A DNA stretch of 64,000 nt from Desulfovibrio sp. X2 (GTDB lineage: Bacteria > Desulfobacterota > Desulfovibrionia > Desulfovibrionales > Desulfovibrionaceae), in assembly GCF_000422205.1 (NCBI RefSeq), contig NZ_ATHV01000004.1, positions 124,001 through 188,000 of the forward strand, in the 5' to 3' direction. The position numbers were made by a program, and so were the translations under genes. Positions 47,563 through 57,127 of the stretch are shown piece after piece; positions within the stretch are counted from its first letter, which is position 1; the number at the start of each line of letters is the position of its first letter. The notes beneath the pieces are model-generated. The model searched no databases. It saw only the letters and a list, made by a program, of their open reading frames with translations, and was not told the DNA's origin.

Positions 47563-48348
47563 ATGGACATCTATCTCGGCGCCTGCCAGACGCCGGTCTT
47601 CGCTTCCTGGGACGACCTTCTCCCCTTCCTGGAAATGGCCGCCTCCTTTTCCGAGCCCACGCTCTGGGTCTTCCCGGAACTCTTCTACGGCGGCTTCGAC
47701 TACGAGAACCGCCTGGCCTGGGCCGAGCGCTCGGCCGAGCTCCTCGTCCGCCTGCAGGACTTCTGCGACGGGACGCCCCATGCCCTGGCGGGCAGCCTCA
47801 TGGAGCTGCGCGAGGGCAACCTCTACAACTCGCTCTTCCTGGTCTCCGGCGAGCACGATGCGCCGCAGCGCATCTACAGCAAGATCCACCTCTTCCCCGG
47901 GGTGGACGAGAGCCGCTACTTCACGCCCGGCGAGCCCTGCCCCCGCCCGGCCGCGTGGCGGGGCCTCTCGGTCGGCGGCGCGATCTGCTTCGACCTGCGC
48001 TATCCCGAGCTCTTCCGGCTGCAGGCGCGGCAGGGCGCGGACGTCTTCGCGGTCTGCGGGCAGTGGTCGCAGTCGCGCCTGCCCCACTGGCGCCGCCTGC
48101 TCACGGCCAGGGCCATCGAGACGCAGAGCTACATGCTGGCGGCCAACGCCGTGGGCGAGTCGCCCTTCGGCTTCCTGCCGGGCTATTCCTGCCTGATCTC
48201 GCCCTGGGGCAAGCTGCTCTTCTCCTGCCACCGCAAGGCCGTGGCCAGGCGGCTCGTCTACGACCCGAAGCTGGTGGAGCGCTCGCGCAAGCTGTTCAAC
48301 ACCCGCGAGACGGAGCATTTCCAGGTCACGGGCCGCGCGGCCCGCTGA
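47563..48348 (+). CDS. Carbon-nitrogen hydrolase (nitrilase superfamily)
   Basis: A 261-residue enzyme with the Glu–Lys–Cys triad of the superfamily: Glu in VFPELFYGGFDYE, Lys in IYSKIHLFPGVDE and Cys in GGAICFDLRYPELFR. Length and motifs point to an omega-amidase or beta-ureidopropionase-like branch acting on small amides such as 2-oxosuccinamate; this is a family-level guess. GAGGAG lies about 9 bases before the ATG (MDIYLGACQTP). It follows the glycosyltransferase by 62 bp, in the same direction. Confidence 0.82.
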   Translation: MDIYLGACQTPVFASWDDLLPFLEMAASFSEPTLWVFPELFYGGFDYENRLAWAERSAELLVRLQDFCDGTPHALAGSLMELREGNLYNSLFLVSGEHDAPQRIYSKIHLFPGVDESRYFTPGEPCPRPAAWRGLSVGGAICFDLRYPELFRLQARQGADVFAVCGQWSQSRLPHWRRLLTARAIETQSYMLAANAVGESPFGFLPGYSCLISPWGKLLFSCHRKAVARRLVYDPKLVERSRKLFNTRETEHFQVTGRAAR

Positions 48349-48451
48349 CCGCGGCGACGCCAAGTCCAAGCCCTGCCTTGATTTAACGAGTCCGTGAGAG
48401 TAGGTTTCATTTTTTCCGCTACCCCGAAAGCCCCCCAAATCGGATGGCGCC

Positions 48452-50092
48452 ATGGACATCACGTGCCCCAAATGCGGCTTCACCCGGACCATTCCGGATG
48501 ACAAGATACCTGACGAAGCGGTTCGGGCGACCTGCCCGAAATGCAAGCATAAATTCCAGTTCCGCGAGCTCCCCGAGGACTTCGTGCTGGAGGCGGACGG
48601 CGAACCGCTGCTCCCGCCCCTGCTGAAGCCCGCCGCGCCCGAGCCCTCGCCGACACCCGAGCCCAAGCCCGAGCCCAGGCCCTTCTTCAGGCCCGAGCCC
48701 GAGGCTCCCGCCGCGCCCGAGCCCCCTGCCGCCGCCTCCAGGCGGTCCGCCGGGGAGGCGGCGCCGCGCCGTCCGCTCATCCCCTGGGACGCGGGCGAGG
48801 AGGCGCAGGAGGAGGACAGGACCGGCCACGACGCCTCGGCCTCGTCGCTGCTCCGGCCTCCGCCGCGCGCCGCGGCCCCGGGCGAGCGCGAGGGACGCCG
48901 CGAGGAACGCGAGGACCCCCTGAGCAGGCTCATGCGCGCGGCCACGCCCCCGGGCAGCGAGGTCGACGCGGCCGACACCGGCGACGACGTGGTCTCGAGC
49001 CTGCTCGGCCGCCCCGCCGCCCCGGAGCGTTTCACGCCCGGTTCCGCGAGCCCCGAGCCTGAGGAGACGGAATTCAACGAGTCGCGCTTCTTCGCCGGAG
49101 CCCGCTTCAGCATCTCGGACGAGGCCGCGGACAAGGCGGCTGACACGAGCCGGGCCGGAGAGCACGGCGCGGGACTGGGCCTGCTGCGCCCCGGCCCCAA
49201 GGAAACGGCGAAAGGACGCACGGAAGAGACCGGCGGATCGCGCTCCCTCCTGACGCCGCCCGCCGGGCCCTCGGCCGCGCGGGACTCCGGATCGAGCCTC
49301 CTCTCGGGCCCCAAATCGGGCCAGACATTGGGCCAAACGCCGGGTGCCGCCCCGGGCGAGTCCGACCGCGACGACATCTGGCGCAAGCTCGAGAGCCTGG
49401 AGGAGGCCGACGCCTCCGCGGCCGCGCAGGGCCCCTCCCGTGAGTGGATGCCCGAGGGCGGCGAGGAGCTCGAGGTCGAGGCCCCCTGGGAGAGGCTGGA
49501 CAAGCACGGCTTCTTCGGCGGGCTGTGGCGCACCACCACCCGGGTCATGTTCCACCCCGGGCTGTTCTTCGACGCCCTGCCCGTGAACCGGGGCCTGGGG
49601 CGTCCCCTGGCCTTCTACGTGCTCATGACGCTCGTAGGCTACCTGCTCATGCTGCCCTGGGCCATGACCACGGTGGACGTCATCGTCGCGCAGATCGGCT
49701 CGCCCGTGCTCAAGGAGTGGGCCGAAACCGTGCTCGGACCGCGCAACCAGCTCCTGCGCACGGCCATCCAGCCGGTGCTCTCCACGCTGCTGCTCTTCTT
49801 CTACGCCTCCATCCTGCACGTCAGCCTGTTCGTCTTCCAGGGCGCCAAGCGCGGCTTCGAGGCCACCTTCCGCGCCCTGGCCTACAGCGCCGCGCCCATG
49901 ATCCTCTTCGTGATCCCCTTCGTCGGGCCGGTGCTGGCCGAGCTCTGGTCCCTGGCCGCGCTCATGGTGGGACTGCGCCGCACGCACCGCACCAGCTACG
50001 CCCAGGTGATCCTGGCCATGCTTCTGCCGGTGGCCGCGGTGGTCATCCTGACCTTCGCCGTGGTCTTCGCCCTCTCCCAGGGGGGCTCGTAG
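48452..50092 (+). CDS. Zinc-ribbon protein with Yip1-like membrane domain
   Basis: 546 residues in three parts. An MJ0042-type zinc ribbon covers residues 4–40 (CPKCGFTRTIPDDKIPDEAV, then CPKCKHKFQF). A long Pro/Glu/Ala-rich disordered linker follows (about 50–350). The C-terminal part has four to five hydrophobic helices of the Yip1 type (FYVLMTLVGYLLMLPWAM, LLLFFYASILHVSLFVF, MILFVIPFVGPVLAEL, LAMLLPVAAVVILTFAVVF). Such fusions occur in delta-type proteobacteria; their function is not known to me. The gene begins about 100 bp after the nitrilase gene. Confidence 0.8.
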   Translation: MDITCPKCGFTRTIPDDKIPDEAVRATCPKCKHKFQFRELPEDFVLEADGEPLLPPLLKPAAPEPSPTPEPKPEPRPFFRPEPEAPAAPEPPAAASRRSAGEAAPRRPLIPWDAGEEAQEEDRTGHDASASSLLRPPPRAAAPGEREGRREEREDPLSRLMRAATPPGSEVDAADTGDDVVSSLLGRPAAPERFTPGSASPEPEETEFNESRFFAGARFSISDEAADKAADTSRAGEHGAGLGLLRPGPKETAKGRTEETGGSRSLLTPPAGPSAARDSGSSLLSGPKSGQTLGQTPGAAPGESDRDDIWRKLESLEEADASAAAQGPSREWMPEGGEELEVEAPWERLDKHGFFGGLWRTTTRVMFHPGLFFDALPVNRGLGRPLAFYVLMTLVGYLLMLPWAMTTVDVIVAQIGSPVLKEWAETVLGPRNQLLRTAIQPVLSTLLLFFYASILHVSLFVFQGAKRGFEATFRALAYSAAPMILFVIPFVGPVLAELWSLAALMVGLRRTHRTSYAQVILAMLLPVAAVVILTFAVVFALSQGGS

Positions 50093-50147
50093 GTCCGGCA
50101 TGGTTGTTGCTTCGAGCAGGCCCAATTACCGGCGAACGGAGACGAGC

Positions 50148-50474
50148 ATGAAGATCCTCGACTGGCTCAGGGGCAAGATGGGAAAGGACGGACGCGGCGA
50201 CGCGGACGCCCGGACGCTGTGCCGCCTGGCCTGCGAGGTGCGCGACATGGCCCGCGCCGTCCTGGTGCTCGGGGCCTGCGACGACGAGCTTGCCGAGCGC
50301 GTGCGGCGCATGCAGGAGGAGATGGACGAGCTGGCGAAGCTGGCCTCCGGGCCGCGCTTCGGGCGGCTTCCCCTCTCGCGGCGCATCGCCCTGCGCGAGG
50401 GTCTGGACCGGTCGCGCAAGCGGCTGATGCAGACCATGCAGGCGGCCCCGGCCCCCACACAGCGCCTGCAGTAG
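50148..50474 (+). CDS. Small charged helical protein of unknown function
   Basis: A 108-residue protein I do not recognise. It is rich in Arg, Glu and Ala, almost all predicted helix, with a possible coiled coil (DDELAERVRRMQEEMDELAKLA) and no membrane segment or signal. The ATG at MKILDWLRGK was chosen for its GGAGA ribosome site; 16 more codons are open upstream. It lies 55 bp after the zinc-ribbon gene and 36 bp before the OmpA lipoprotein gene, so it may share their transcript. Confidence 0.6.
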   Translation: MKILDWLRGKMGKDGRGDADARTLCRLACEVRDMARAVLVLGACDDELAERVRRMQEEMDELAKLASGPRFGRLPLSRRIALREGLDRSRKRLMQTMQAAPAPTQRLQ

Positions 50475-50510
50475 CCTGCCGTCTTCCCGCCGCACCATCG
50501 GGAGTGCGTC

Positions 50511-51635
50511 ATGAATTTGACCCGTCTGTGCGCGTGCCTGCTCTGCGCGCTGCTGCTCTCGGCCTGCGCCGACGTGCAGCCGCGCCTGACCCAGCCGTCC
50601 GACGTCGTGATCGACCAGAACGTCGAGTCCACGCCGCTTCGCATCTACGTCTCGCCCAGGAACGCGCCCATGCGCGGGCTTTCCGTGGTCTACCTGCCGT
50701 TCCGCGTGTCCCAGAACATGGAGGACCCGCGGCTCATCGGCAGCCAGGTCATGGGCGTCTTCTGGGAGACGTGGATGGAGAAGAAGCTCTTCGCCACTCA
50801 GGTCTTCCTGGGCGACACCTACTACTACAGCCAGGCCCAGGCCGCGAAGCTCGGCCGCGAGAAGGGCGCGGACCTGGTGGTGACGGGCGAGATAAGCCAT
50901 TTCCTCGACGGCGGCAGCAACTCGGATTCCGCGGTCTCGCTGCGCGTGGACGTCATCGACTCCAAGACCGGCGAGCTCGTCTGGTCCATGGCCGAGGCCG
51001 GGCGCATGGAGCGCGTCCTCAAGGAGGACTACGTCATCATCAAGCGCACCTACCGCCTGCCCAACTCCGCGGTGGAGAGCATCGTGCGCCACATCTCCGA
51101 GGACATGGCCGTGCCGGTGCGCGAGTGGTCGGACCGCTACGGCTTCGCCACGAACGCCGACGAGATCGTGGCGGGCCTCGCGGCGCCGCGCCGCGCCGCC
51201 TCCCAGGGCGGCCGGGCCAAGGGCAGCTTCAAGGCCATGGAGTACGCCCCGGACGGCAGCGAGCGCGCGATCACCGAGACGGACCCGCTGCTCGGCGTGA
51301 ACCTCAAGGTGGAGTTCGACTTCGACAAGTGGAACATCCGGCCCGACGCCGCGACCATCCTGAACGAGCTGGGCAAGGCCCTGCGCTCGCCCGAGCTCGC
51401 GGGGCGAAGCTTCACCCTGCGCGGCCACACGGACAACTACGGCACGGACGAGTACAACATGCGTCTCTCCCTGCGCCGCGCCAACTCCGTGAAGAACTAC
51501 CTGGTCAAGAACTTCGGCCTCGACCCGGCCCGCCTGAAGGTGCAGGGCTTCGGCGAGAGCATGCCCATCGCGAGCAACGACACGCCCGAAGGGCGCCAGC
51601 TGAACCGCCGCGTGGAGGTGGTGAAAAATCCCTGA
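50511..51635 (+). CDS. OmpA-family outer-membrane lipoprotein
   Basis: 374 residues with a lipoprotein signal peptide: LLCALLLSAC, lipid-modified Cys19. Residue Asp21 two positions after it is the E. coli inner-membrane retention position, but this rule may not hold here. A middle domain (about 40–220) with DLVVTGEISHFLDGG resembles a periplasmic lipoprotein fold. The C-terminal OmpA domain (VEFDFDKWNIRPDA, TLRGHTDNYGTDEYNMRLSLRRA, GESMPIASND, NRRVEVV) binds peptidoglycan. GGGAG precedes the ATG. Confidence 0.88.
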   Translation: MNLTRLCACLLCALLLSACADVQPRLTQPSDVVIDQNVESTPLRIYVSPRNAPMRGLSVVYLPFRVSQNMEDPRLIGSQVMGVFWETWMEKKLFATQVFLGDTYYYSQAQAAKLGREKGADLVVTGEISHFLDGGSNSDSAVSLRVDVIDSKTGELVWSMAEAGRMERVLKEDYVIIKRTYRLPNSAVESIVRHISEDMAVPVREWSDRYGFATNADEIVAGLAAPRRAASQGGRAKGSFKAMEYAPDGSERAITETDPLLGVNLKVEFDFDKWNIRPDAATILNELGKALRSPELAGRSFTLRGHTDNYGTDEYNMRLSLRRANSVKNYLVKNFGLDPARLKVQGFGESMPIASNDTPEGRQLNRRVEVVKNP

Positions 51636-51675
51636 TTGCCTCCGGCCGCGAAAGTCGTCTACAAGGGTCGGCATC

Positions 51676-52443
51676 ATGAGCCACGCACAGCCTGACGCCC
51701 AGCCCGGGGCACGGCGCGCCGCCCCCCCTTCCGCAGACCGAAGGGGGGCGCGCGTGCTGGTGGTCGAGGACGAGCGGGTGAGCGCCATGCACACGGAGCG
51801 CATGCTGCGCCGCGCGGGCTTCTCCTCCCGCCTGGCCGGATGCGGCGAGGAGGCCCTGGCCGCCTTCGCCGCCGAATCCTTCGACGCGGTGCTCGTGGAC
51901 CTCGGCCTGCCGGACATGGACGGGCTGACCCTGGCCGCCCGCATGCGCGAGATGCGCGCGCCCTCCTGCCCGGCTCCGACGCTCATCGCCCTGAGCGGCG
52001 ACGCGCCCGAGGAGGTCATGGAGCGCGCCGCGCCCGGCCTGCTCGACGGCGCCCTGGCCAAGCCCCTGTGCGCGGACGCCCTGCACTGTCTGCTGCGCCC
52101 CTTGCAAGCCCAAGAGCCGACAAAGCCCGATTTCTCCCTCCTGGACGACGACGCGAGCCTGGCGCGCGAGTTCGCCGCGCTCTTCCTGGAGGACCTGCCC
52201 CACCGCCTGCGCAGGCTGCACGCCGCAATGGCCGAGGGCGACTGCGCGAGCCTGTGCCGCCACGCCCATTCCCTGAAGAGCACCACGGCCATGGTCGGCG
52301 CCGATGGCGCCTCCGAGGCCGCCCGGGGACTCGAGCGCGCCGCCCGCGCCGAGCGCATCCGCGACTGCCCGGCCCTGCTCGCCGCCCTGGAGCGGGACCT
52401 CGAGGCCGTCCGTTCCGGCCTCGCCCGCTTGACTAGTTTCTGA
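51676..52443 (+). CDS. Receiver–HPt phosphorelay protein
   Basis: 255 residues. The receiver domain (about 25–145) has VLVVEDE, the phospho-acceptor Asp in VLVDLGLPDMDG, and the Lys in ALAKPL. A histidine phosphotransfer domain follows (about 150–250) with CRHAHSLKSTTAMVGA carrying the active His. There is no DNA-binding domain. It could pass phosphate from a hybrid kinase such as the one at 30856–32991, which lacks an HPt, to a response regulator such as the next gene; that link is only inferred. The gene has no strong ribosome site (AAGGGT 11 bases upstream). Confidence 0.87.
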   Translation: MSHAQPDAQPGARRAAPPSADRRGARVLVVEDERVSAMHTERMLRRAGFSSRLAGCGEEALAAFAAESFDAVLVDLGLPDMDGLTLAARMREMRAPSCPAPTLIALSGDAPEEVMERAAPGLLDGALAKPLCADALHCLLRPLQAQEPTKPDFSLLDDDASLAREFAALFLEDLPHRLRRLHAAMAEGDCASLCRHAHSLKSTTAMVGADGASEAARGLERAARAERIRDCPALLAALERDLEAVRSGLARLTSF

Positions 52444-52588
52444 TCGATCCTACATCATCTTCGTCGGGTTCATGACACCCGCGCGGCAGGGCCGCGAATG
52501 CCCGCGTGGCGGAAGCTGCCGGGCACGACCGTTTCCAGGCGATAACGACTCGCGTTCATTCGGCAACTCTTGCGCAAAGGACGGTCGC

Positions 52589-53029
52589 ATGAAACGGATT
52601 CTGGTGATCGACGACGACGACGCCATGCGCGGCATGGTCTGCGCGGTGCTCGCGCGAGAGGGCTACGAGGTGCTCGACGCGGCGGACGGCGAGCAGGGGA
52701 TCAGGCTGCGCAGCGAGCTGCCCGGCGACCGCCCCCTGGACCTCGTGATCGTGGACATCTTCATGCCGGACAAGGACGGCCTGGAGACGATCATGGAGCT
52801 GCGCGGCACGGGCGAGGGCTGCCCCATCCTGGCCATGTCCGGCGGCGGCGCCATCGGCGAGATGGCCTTCCTGGACTACTCCTGCAAGTTCGGCGCGCAG
52901 GCCCTGCTGGCCAAACCCTTCCCGCCCTCGGTCCTCCTGGCCGAGGTGCGGCGCCTGCTCGACCCGGCCTCGGCAACGGACGATGCGCCGGGCGCAGGCC
53001 GAGCCTGCGTCCCCTCCGACGGCGCCTAG
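52589..53029 (+). CDS. Single-domain response regulator (CheY-like)
   Basis: 146 residues with a receiver domain only: ILVIDDDDAMRG, phospho-acceptor Asp in LVIVDIFMPDKDG, LAMSGGG and LLAKPFPP for the switch and Lys. The tail of about 25 residues is Ala/Asp-rich. The ATG is chosen because AAAGGA sits about 8 bases before it. It is encoded 145 bp after the receiver–HPt gene and ends in a strong terminator, so it is the last gene of its unit. Confidence 0.9.
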   Translation: MKRILVIDDDDAMRGMVCAVLAREGYEVLDAADGEQGIRLRSELPGDRPLDLVIVDIFMPDKDGLETIMELRGTGEGCPILAMSGGGAIGEMAFLDYSCKFGAQALLAKPFPPSVLLAEVRRLLDPASATDDAPGAGRACVPSDGA

Positions 53030-53064
53030 CCGCGCCCCGTCCCCTTCCCCTCCCGAACCTTTCC

Positions 53065-53093
53065 AGGACCCCGCCCCGCGGGGTCCTCTTTTT
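53065..53093 (+). terminator. Terminator after the response regulator
   Basis: An 8-bp perfect stem (53065–53072 with 53080–53087) is followed by CTTTTT. Confidence 0.87.
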
Positions 53094-53303
53094 CGTGTCG
53101 CTTCCATGACGCCCGCGTTTCGCAGAAACAATCCGGAATACTTGAGCCATTCGCATTTCCCCCGATCGGCGGCCTTGCCTCTGGGCGCAGACGGCCTCTC
53201 CCCGAGCGCCTTGCGCGGCAGGCCGTCCGCGCCAGGCCCTTCTCCCCCCTCCGCGCGGCGCCTGCGGCGCGCCGTGTTCGCGACAACGATCGAGGAGCCT
53301 GTC

Positions 53304-53318
53304 CGGCAACATTTTTGC
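53304..53318 (+). promoter_or_regulatory. Possible sigma54-like promoter of the glp unit
   Basis: CGGCAACATTTTTGC has GG and GC 10 bases apart and a T-rich -12 side, but two mismatches in the -24 part. It is 23 bp upstream of a palindromic operator candidate. Confidence 0.3.
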
Positions 53319-53341
53319 CTTGCATTTTTTCACCGAAGTGC

Positions 53342-53370
53342 AACAAATGTCCACGCAATGGACATTTGTT
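53342..53370. promoter_or_regulatory. 12-bp palindromic operator candidate
   Basis: AACAAATGTCCA (53342–53353) and its exact complement TGGACATTTGTT (53359–53370) flank 5 bp. It is the only strong palindrome in the gene-free 53094–53624 and lies about 255 bp before the SorC-type regulator gene, its likely autoregulated target. Confidence 0.55.
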
Positions 53371-53624
53371 CGGGCGAGAGGTGCCGGATGTCGTTCGCCG
53401 CAGGGTCCAGCAGCACAGCAGAGTCTCATGCCGCTTCCACGGCTTCGCGCTTCCCGGGCTTGCCGGCTCCGGGAGCCGCTGTTCCGTGCGGCGCGGCCCC
53501 GGGCAAGGCGCCCGCCTGCTCCCGCTGCGCCGCGGCCTTCCGCACCCTCCGTCGCCGGGCCCGGCCCGGCCTGTACGGTCCGGCCTGAAGCCGGGCGAAC
53601 TGTTCGACGCAGCGGGAGGACGGG

Positions 53625-54587
53625 ATGGACAACACCCCCGAGGAACAGCAGATGCTCAGCCGCATCGCGTGGGCCTACTACGTGAACGGCATGACCCAGG
53701 CCGAGATCGCCTCATGGCTGGGGCTTTCCCGCGCCCGCGTGGTCAGGCTGCTGCAGCTCTGCCGCGACGAAGGCTACGTGCAGATCACCGTGAACACCGA
53801 CAAGGCGGCCTGCCACGAGCTCGAGCGCGACCTGGAGTCGGCCTTCGGCCTTACGCGCGCCGTGGTCGTGCCCGCGCCGCAAAACCACCGCCACCTGAAC
53901 ACCGATCTCGGCCAGGCCGCGGCCCACTACCCGGCGGGCTGCCTGCGCGACGGCAACTCGCTCGGGCTCGGCTGGGGCACCACGGTCGCCGCCGCGGCCA
54001 CCTCCGTGCCGCCCGAGCCCGCGCAGGGGCTGACCGTGGTCTCCCTCTACGGCGGCCTGCCGCACAGCATCGTGGTCAACCCCTACGAGATCGTGGCCAC
54101 CTTTTCGCGCCGCCTGAAGGCGGCGCAGACCTACTACATCGCCGCCCCCATGTTCGCCCCGAGCCCCGAGGCGCAGCGCCTGCTGAAGTCGCAGGAGCTG
54201 TTCCGCGCGGTCTACGCGCAGGCCATCCAGGTGGACATAGCCTTCATCGGCCTGGGCGAGCTGGACCCGAGCGCCACCAACCTGGTGCTCGGCGCCATCA
54301 CCCAGCAGGACGTGCGCTCGCTGAAGAAGGCGGGCGCGGTGGGCGAGGTTTTCGGGGCCTTCGTGGATCCCTCCGGACGCCCGGTGGACCACCCCCGCAA
54401 CGCGTGCTTCATGGGCCCCACCCTGGAGGAGGCGCGCGACATCCCCCTGACCATCGCGGCGGCCGGAGGCGAGAGCAAGGAGCCCATCATCAGGGCGGCC
54501 CTCGCCGGAGGCTTCGTCAACGTGCTGGTCACGGACGAGATCACCGCCGGGCGGCTGCTGCAGCCCGGCAAGGGAGAACGGCAATGA
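53625..54587 (+). CDS. SorC-family sugar-phosphate-responsive transcription regulator
   Basis: 320 residues. The N-terminal helix-turn-helix (IAWAYYVNGMTQAEIASWLGLSRARVVRLLQ) is followed by a SorC-type effector domain (LGLGWGTTVAAAA, VVSLYGGLP, IAFIGLGELDPSA, IPLTIAAAGGESKEPIIRAAL). The family binds phosphorylated sugars or polyols. Its stop overlaps the glpD start (ATGA), so it probably senses a glycerol metabolite and controls the glp genes; many other bacteria use a DeoR-type GlpR for this. The ATG follows GGGAGGACGGG. The effector is not provable from sequence. Confidence 0.88.
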   Translation: MDNTPEEQQMLSRIAWAYYVNGMTQAEIASWLGLSRARVVRLLQLCRDEGYVQITVNTDKAACHELERDLESAFGLTRAVVVPAPQNHRHLNTDLGQAAAHYPAGCLRDGNSLGLGWGTTVAAAATSVPPEPAQGLTVVSLYGGLPHSIVVNPYEIVATFSRRLKAAQTYYIAAPMFAPSPEAQRLLKSQELFRAVYAQAIQVDIAFIGLGELDPSATNLVLGAITQQDVRSLKKAGAVGEVFGAFVDPSGRPVDHPRNACFMGPTLEEARDIPLTIAAAGGESKEPIIRAALAGGFVNVLVTDEITAGRLLQPGKGERQ

Positions 54588-56224
54588 ACAGGAAGGACCT
54601 GCTGGCGCGCCTGAAGGCGGGCAAGGAATTCGACCTCCTGGTGGTCGGCGGCGGCGCCACCGGCTGCGGCGTGGCCCTGGACGCCGCCACGCGCGGGCTC
54701 GACGTGGCCCTGGTGGAGCGCAGCGACTTCGCCTCGGGCACCAGCAGCAAGAGCACCAAGCTCGTGCACGGCGGCGTGCGCTATCTGGAGAAGGCCATCA
54801 AGAAGCTGGACCGCGAGCAGTTCATGCTCGTGGTCGAGGGGCTGCACGAGCGCGGCAGGCTGCTCAGAAACGCCCCGCACCTGGCCCACTCCGTGCGCCT
54901 GCTCACGCCCGTGAACTCTTTTTTGGAAGCGGCCTACGTCTACTGCGGCCTGGTCCTCTACGACCTCCTCGCGGGCAGGCTGGGCCTCGGCCGCAGCTCC
55001 GTGGTCACGCGGAAGCGCGCGAAGGAGCTCTTCCCCACCCTGTCGCTTACCGGCTGCAAGGCGGGCATCATCTACTCCGACGGCCAGTTCAACGACGCCC
55101 GCATGGCCGTGACCCTGGCCCGCACGGCCAACGCCCACGGCGCCGCCTGCCTGAACCACGTGGAGGTCACGGGGCTCGTGCGCGAGGCGGGCAAGGTCTG
55201 CGGCGCCGCGCTGCGCGACGGCCTCTCCGGCGAGGAGTGGACCGTGCGCGCCAAGGGCGTGGTCAACGCCACCGGCCCCTTCGCCGACTCGCTGCGCCGC
55301 ATGGACGACCCGGCCGCGCCGGACATCCTGAAGGTCAGCTCCGGCATCCACATCATGCTGCCCGGCTCGTTCGCGCCGGAAAACCTCTCGCTCCTCATCC
55401 CGCGCACCGAGGACGGCCGCGTGCTCTTCATGATCCCCTGGATGGGCCACGTCATCTTCGGCACCACGGACGAGCCCGCAAGGCCTGAGGCCGATCCCGT
55501 GCCCACGCAGGCGGACGTGGACTACCTGCTGGCCTACGCGCGGCGCTACCTGAACCGCCCGGTGGAGCGAAAGGACGTGCTCGCGGCCTGGAGCGGGCTC
55601 AGGCCCCTCGTCTTCGCCCCGGGCAAGTCCAGCACCGAGGAGCTGGCCCGCACGCACGTCATCGACGTCTCGCCCTCGGGCCTTCTGACCATCACCGGCG
55701 GCAAGTGGACGAGCTACCGCCGCATGGCCGAGGACGCCGTCGACAAGGCGGACGAGGTCTTCGGCCTGCGCCTCTCGCGTCCCTGCGCGACGAAGGAGCT
55801 GAAGCTCCTGGGCTCGCGCGGCTTCATCCCCGGAGCGCACGCCGAGCTTGCGCGCGCGTACGATATCGGGCCCGAGCTCGCCCTCTCGCTGTACCGGCGG
55901 TACGGCGACGAGGCGGGCGCGGTCCTGGAGCTTGCCCGGGAAACCGGGCTCACGGGCCTTCTGCATCCGGAGCATCTCTATCTGGAGGCGGAAGTGGTCC
56001 ACGCCGCGCGAAACGAACTCGCGCGGCACGTTTCCGATGTCCTGGTGCGGCGGTTGCCGCTCGGCCTGGTGAACATCGCCCACGCCATCGAGGTCGGCCC
56101 TCGCGTGGCGGAACTCATGGGCGAGGAGCTGGGCTGGGACGCGGGCGAGCGCGAGTCGGAGGCCTCGTCCGCCCGCGAGCTGCTGGCGGGATGGTGCGGC
56201 AACGGGGAGTGGTGCGGGCTCTGA
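54584..56224 (+). CDS. glpD: Glycerol-3-phosphate dehydrogenase (FAD, GlpD type)
   Basis: 546 residues; oxidises glycerol 3-phosphate to dihydroxyacetone phosphate and passes electrons to the membrane quinone pool. It has the FAD motif VVGGGATGCGVALDAATRGLD, SSKSTKLVHGGVRYLE, and a C-terminal alpha-helical domain ending in a short variable tail (SARELLAGWCGNGEWCGL). It overlaps the regulator gene by 4 bases. No GlpB or GlpC partner is present, in line with the aerobic-type GlpD fold that is common in sulfate reducers. A 125-bp gap precedes glpF. Confidence 0.94.
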   Translation: MNRKDLLARLKAGKEFDLLVVGGGATGCGVALDAATRGLDVALVERSDFASGTSSKSTKLVHGGVRYLEKAIKKLDREQFMLVVEGLHERGRLLRNAPHLAHSVRLLTPVNSFLEAAYVYCGLVLYDLLAGRLGLGRSSVVTRKRAKELFPTLSLTGCKAGIIYSDGQFNDARMAVTLARTANAHGAACLNHVEVTGLVREAGKVCGAALRDGLSGEEWTVRAKGVVNATGPFADSLRRMDDPAAPDILKVSSGIHIMLPGSFAPENLSLLIPRTEDGRVLFMIPWMGHVIFGTTDEPARPEADPVPTQADVDYLLAYARRYLNRPVERKDVLAAWSGLRPLVFAPGKSSTEELARTHVIDVSPSGLLTITGGKWTSYRRMAEDAVDKADEVFGLRLSRPCATKELKLLGSRGFIPGAHAELARAYDIGPELALSLYRRYGDEAGAVLELARETGLTGLLHPEHLYLEAEVVHAARNELARHVSDVLVRRLPLGLVNIAHAIEVGPRVAELMGEELGWDAGERESEASSARELLAGWCGNGEWCGL

Positions 56225-56349
56225 GCCCGGCCGTCCCCTGCCGCAGGCGTCTGCATGGCGGGTGACGGCGCCGCCGCGCCCCGGTCCGTCCGGGAAAGGC
56301 CGCGCCGAGTGTGTCGGACAACCTTTTGCGTGTCGTGTGTGGAGGAACA

Positions 56350-57096
56350 ATGAACGAACTTTCGTTGCGCAAGGAGATGCTCTCCGAGTTCATGGGGACG
56401 CTCGTCCTCATCCTGTTCGGAGCGGGCACCGTGGCCATGACCGTGCTCTTCGGCAAGACCCTGAACATCACCTGGACCAACATCACCATCGGGTGGGGAC
56501 TGGGCGTGCTGCTGGGCATCATGGCCGCCTTCCCGTCCGGGGCGCACATCAACCCCGCGGTGACCCTCTCCCTGGCCGTGACCGGCCGCTTCCCCTGGCG
56601 CAAGGTCATCCCCTACTCCCTGGCCCAGACCGCGGGCGGCTTCGTGGGCGCGGCCCTGGTCTTCCTGGACTTCAAGGCCAAGTGGCTCATGGCCGACCCG
56701 ACGCTCGTCGGCACGGCAGGCGTCTTCTGCACCTTCCCGGCCATGCCCGGCTTCCTGCCCGGCTTCACCGACCAGGTCATCGGCACGGCCATCCTGATGT
56801 TCGGCATCCTGGCCATCGCGGACTTCGGCGCCAAGAGCAACACCTCCTGGACCGGCCCCTTCCTCGTGGCGCTCCTCGTCGTGGTCATCGGCATGGCGCT
56901 CGGCGCCATGAACGGCTACGCCATCAACCCGGCGCGCGACTTCGGCCCCCGCTTCTTCGCCTTCGTCTCGGGCTTCACGCAGCCGAACCTGATGAACCCC
57001 ACCGTGGTCCTCATCCCCATCCTCGGTCCCCTGGTGGGCGGCCCCCTGGGCGCCCTGATCTACGACCGGACCACCGGCGCCCTGCACAGGGACTAG
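56350..57096 (+). CDS. glpF: Glycerol uptake facilitator (aquaglyceroporin)
   Basis: 248 residues with six transmembrane helices and two NPA half-helices: [10 protein letters not shown] and [13 protein letters not shown]. The Asp after the second NPAR is typical of glycerol-conducting members rather than water-only aquaporins. The ATG ([10 protein letters not shown]) is preceded by GGAGGA; 13 more in-frame codons upstream include an alternative ATG (MSDNLL) without a good ribosome site. It is 31 bp before glpK. Confidence 0.95.
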   Translation: MNELSLRKEMLSEFMGTLVLILFGAGTVAMTVLFGKTLNITWTNITIGWGLGVLLGIMAAFPSGAHINPAVTLSLAVTGRFPWRKVIPYSLAQTAGGFVGAALVFLDFKAKWLMADPTLVGTAGVFCTFPAMPGFLPGFTDQVIGTAILMFGILAIADFGAKSNTSWTGPFLVALLVVVIGMALGAMNGYAINPARDFGPRFFAFVSGFTQPNLMNPTVVLIPILGPLVGGPLGALIYDRTTGALHRD

Positions 57097-57127
57097 CCCA
57101 AGACCACGAACCCAGGAGGAAAAGACC

